A stretch of 9,738 bases of DNA from Bacteroides sp. UBA1317. Lineage in GTDB: Bacteria; Bacteroidota; Bacteroidia; Bacteroidales; Bacteroidaceae. The notes beneath the pieces were generated by a model. That model worked only from the letters and a program-made list of their open reading frames with translations. It did no database searches and had not been told where the DNA came from. Of this stretch, positions 8,601 through 9,738 are shown piece by piece (position 1 is the stretch's first letter; every line of letters begins with the position of its first letter). The position numbers and the translations under genes are program-made. The stretch lies in assembly GCA_002307035.1 (NCBI GenBank), contig DBTL01000042.1:1-9738 (forward strand), written 5' to 3'.

Positions 8601-8841
8601 ATGTGCCATTATATATAAGGAGAAAGGAATATTGCAAACCCGTCGTCCGGACCGTGTGATGATGAAGAACGAAGAAGTCGTTGTAGTTGACTTCAAATTC
8701 GGTAAACAAAATAAGAAATATAACGAGCAGGTGCAAGGATACATGTCATTGCTCGCAAAAATGAAATACACTCACATTTCGGGATACCTATGGTATGTAG
8801 AAGAAGATGTGATAGAACGCATTCAACCTGCCAATAATTAA
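5656..8841 (+). CDS. addA: AddA/RecB-like ATP-dependent helicase-nuclease (UvrD superfamily plus PD-(D/E)XK nuclease)
   Basis: This 1061-residue protein is predicted to unwind and degrade DNA from double-strand ends, preparing them for RecA-dependent repair together with the next gene product. All superfamily-1 helicase motifs are visible: Walker A ASAGSGKT (8-15), motif Ia AVTFTNKATAEMK (38-50), Walker B IDEFQDTSRMQW (390-401), motif III VGDVKQSIYRWR (421-432), motif IV KTNRRS (457-462), motif V FSIHKSKGLEF (726-736) and motif VI LLYVAFTRA (803-811). The C-terminal nuclease is also complete: His922 in GKLLHTLF, Asp999 in RPDRV, Asp1012 and Lys1014 in VVDFKFG, and the Q1025/Y1029 pair in QVQGY. 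The start is fixed by Walker A lying only seven residues from the ATG. AddA of Firmicutes is longer (about 1200 residues); near 1060 is what I recall for Bacteroidota. Database names may be RecB-like or UvrD-helicase domain protein; the addB-like neighbour favours AddA. Confidence 0.93.
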   Translation: MELLVYKASAGSGKTFTLAVEYIKLLILNPMAYRQILAVTFTNKATAEMKERILSQLYGIWTKDGGSNAYLLRICSETNKTEEEVSEAAGKALNYMLHDYSRFRVETIDSFFQSVMRNLARELELSPNLNIELNNAEVLSNAVDSMIEKLGPTSPMLAWLLDYINERIADDKRWNVADEVKSFGRNIFDEGYIEKGEGLRQRLKNSNTIKDYRRQLDEMLKEALEQMKSFYDQFEGELDGHALNADDLKGGSRGIGSYFRKLNNGILGDDIRNATVEKCLEDEKNWAAKTSPRYGDILSLASSSLIPLLKDAEEFRTRNNGIVNSCRLSMQHLNKVQLLAGIDEEVRELNRENNRFLLSDTNALLHRLVKDGDSSFVFEKIGTNIRNVMIDEFQDTSRMQWNNFKLLLLEGLSQGADSLIVGDVKQSIYRWRNGDWGILNGLNEHIGPFPIREETLKTNRRSETNIIRFNNRIFKAAVDYLNEIYKSQLNTDCEALQRAYADVEQESPRKEDKGYIKVSFLEPDEEHNYTEQTLISLGEEVKRLLSSGIRMNNIAILIRKNKNIPQIADYFDKELHCKVVSDEAFRLDASLSICMMIDALRYLSNPENKIAAAQLAVSYQREIVKKETDINTILLHTAEEFLPKTFIEMKDVLHLMPLYEVLEELFSIFEMNRVTQQDAYLFAFFDAVTDYVQSNSSDTDAFIRFWEETLCSKTIPSGEIDGIRIFSIHKSKGLEFHTVLLPFCDWKLENETNNQLVWCVPTAAPFDGLDIVPINYSSQMAESVYKDDYLQERLQLWVDNLNLLYVAFTRAGKNLIVWSKKGQRGTISDLLLNTLPQVAAQSDTEWDEEIPYEYGKLCPSEEEKANKETNKLLQRPEKRPVMMESMRHDIEFRQSNRSADFIKGIDEEESESRFIDHGKLLHTLFSAIETEADIEVAIERLVFEGIIGSHETEEEIRRLTLKAFTQPQIRNWYSGDWRLFNECAIIYKEKGILQTRRPDRVMMKNEEVVVVDFKFGKQNKKYNEQVQGYMSLLAKMKYTHISGYLWYVEEDVIERIQPANN

Positions 8842-8863
8842 TCTATTCAGCCCCAATATAATC

Positions 8864-9738
8864 ATGGAAACATTTCTGCAATTAGTAGCCAAAGATATAT
8901 ATACCAAAATAGGAAACGATTTATCTCGTGTAGCCATCGTATTCCCAAATAAGCGTGCCGGTCTGTTCTTCAGCGACTACCTGGCCGATGAATCCACCGA
9001 TCCAATCTGGTCTCCGGCCTACGTCAGCATCAGTGAGCTCTTTCAACAGCTCTCTACGCTAAAATCGGGTGATCCTATCCGTTTGGTGTGCGAACTCTAC
9101 AAAGTGTTTCGTGAAGAGACAAAGAGCGAAGAGTCTCTGGATGAATTTTATTTCTGGGGCGAACTCCTTATAGGCGATTTCGACGATGTGGATAAAAATA
9201 TGGTAGATGCCCACAAACTCTTCAGCAATTTGCAGGATTTGAAGAACATTATGTCCGGATACGACTTCCTCGACGAAGAACAGGAAGAAGCCATCCAACA
9301 GTTCTTCCTCAACTTTTCCATCGAACGCCGCACGCAACTGAAAGAGAAGTTTATTTCTCTCTGGGACAAGCTCGATGATATCTATTCTCGTTATCGGAAA
9401 AACCTCGAAACGCAGGGCATAGCCTACGAAGGTATGCTCTATCGGAAAGTCATCGAGCAACTGGACGTGGATGCTTTGAAATATGACAAATATGTATTCG
9501 TTGGCTTCAATGTACTCAATAAAGTAGAGACGAAGTTTTTTGATCTGTTGCAGGAGGCAGGAAAGGCTATGTTCTACTGGGATTATGATGTGTTCTACAC
9601 TCGTATGCCCGAGCATAAACACGAAGCCGGAGAGTTTATCAACCGCAACCTGAAACGTTTCCCATCAGAACTCCCTGAAGGATTGTTTGATGCCTTGCGT
9701 AAGCCGAAGATTGTACGTTTTATTTCTTCGCCTACCGA
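8864..9738 (+). CDS. addB: AddB-like subunit of the helicase-nuclease (PD-(D/E)XK nuclease family protein), N-terminal 291 residues only
   Basis: This is the probable partner of AddA. The ATG lies 22 bp after the addA stop, and the frame stays open to the window end, where 291 codons plus two bases are present; the full protein should be about 950-1000 residues. The visible part resembles the inactivated helicase domain of AddB/RecC-type proteins: VAIVFPNKRAGLFFSDYLAD (23-42), FYFWGELLIGDFDDVDKNMV (95-114), YVFVGFNVLNKVETKFFDLL (210-229) and FYWDYD (237-242). There is no P-loop near the N-terminus, and the Walker B position has a GFN...E pattern instead of DEFQD, so ATP-driven movement presumably depends on AddA. 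The diagnostic C-terminal nuclease with its iron-sulfur cysteines would lie outside the window, so the assignment rests on context plus these N-terminal patterns. Confidence 0.85.
   Translation, partial: METFLQLVAKDIYTKIGNDLSRVAIVFPNKRAGLFFSDYLADESTDPIWSPAYVSISELFQQLSTLKSGDPIRLVCELYKVFREETKSEESLDEFYFWGELLIGDFDDVDKNMVDAHKLFSNLQDLKNIMSGYDFLDEEQEEAIQQFFLNFSIERRTQLKEKFISLWDKLDDIYSRYRKNLETQGIAYEGMLYRKVIEQLDVDALKYDKYVFVGFNVLNKVETKFFDLLQEAGKAMFYWDYDVFYTRMPEHKHEAGEFINRNLKRFPSELPEGLFDALRKPKIVRFISSPT

Noticed and set aside
9059..9622. 187-codon minus-strand open frame inside addB
   Set aside because: It is antisense to the in-frame addB-like coding sequence and its hydrophobic, family-free translation is what codon complementarity would produce.

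Overview
The window looks like a chromosomal segment from Bacteroides or a close relative in the Bacteroidales. The evidence is a SusC/SusD outer-membrane pair, a FecR-type anti-sigma factor with a C-terminal DUF4974-like region, promoter boxes of the Bacteroidota TAnnTTTG type, almost no Shine-Dalgarno sequences, and an AddAB-type helicase-nuclease pair of Bacteroidota type. I cannot name the species from sequence alone.

Layout. Positions 1-5427 hold a leftward (minus-strand) block, read in transcription order as fecR-like anti-sigma factor (5427-4456), a 190-bp leader, a SusC/RagA TonB-dependent transporter with an extra N-terminal STN signalling domain (4265-843), then a SusD/RagB surface lipoprotein (825-1) whose C-terminal part runs off the window. 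Positions 5428-5655 are a divergent intergenic region with candidate promoters in both directions and two inverted repeats. Positions 5656-9738 hold a rightward operon: an addA/recB-like helicase-nuclease (5656-8841), then, after a 22-bp gap, an addB-like partner (8864 onward) cut by the window end.

How the genes work together. The left block is a nutrient uptake and sensing unit. SusD and SusC would form the lidded outer-membrane importer. The SusC STN domain would report ligand occupancy to the periplasmic part of the membrane-anchored FecR, whose short cytoplasmic N-terminus would release an ECF sigma factor to activate the susCD genes. The sigma gene that normally precedes fecR in such loci is not in this window; the next gene upstream is the unrelated, divergent addA. 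The substrate cannot be read from this window because any enzymes would lie beyond position 1. The right block is core DNA-repair machinery (double-strand-break end processing) with no obvious functional link to the left block. The boundary is probably where an accessory uptake locus abuts conserved chromosome.

I see no RNA genes, mobile elements, CRISPR arrays or frameshifts. Nothing here is clearly a new biological system. The least ordinary points are the anti-sigma factor without an adjacent sigma factor, a perfect dyad overlapping the candidate susC promoter, a 9-bp inverted repeat just upstream of addA, and an unusually cysteine-rich SusD.
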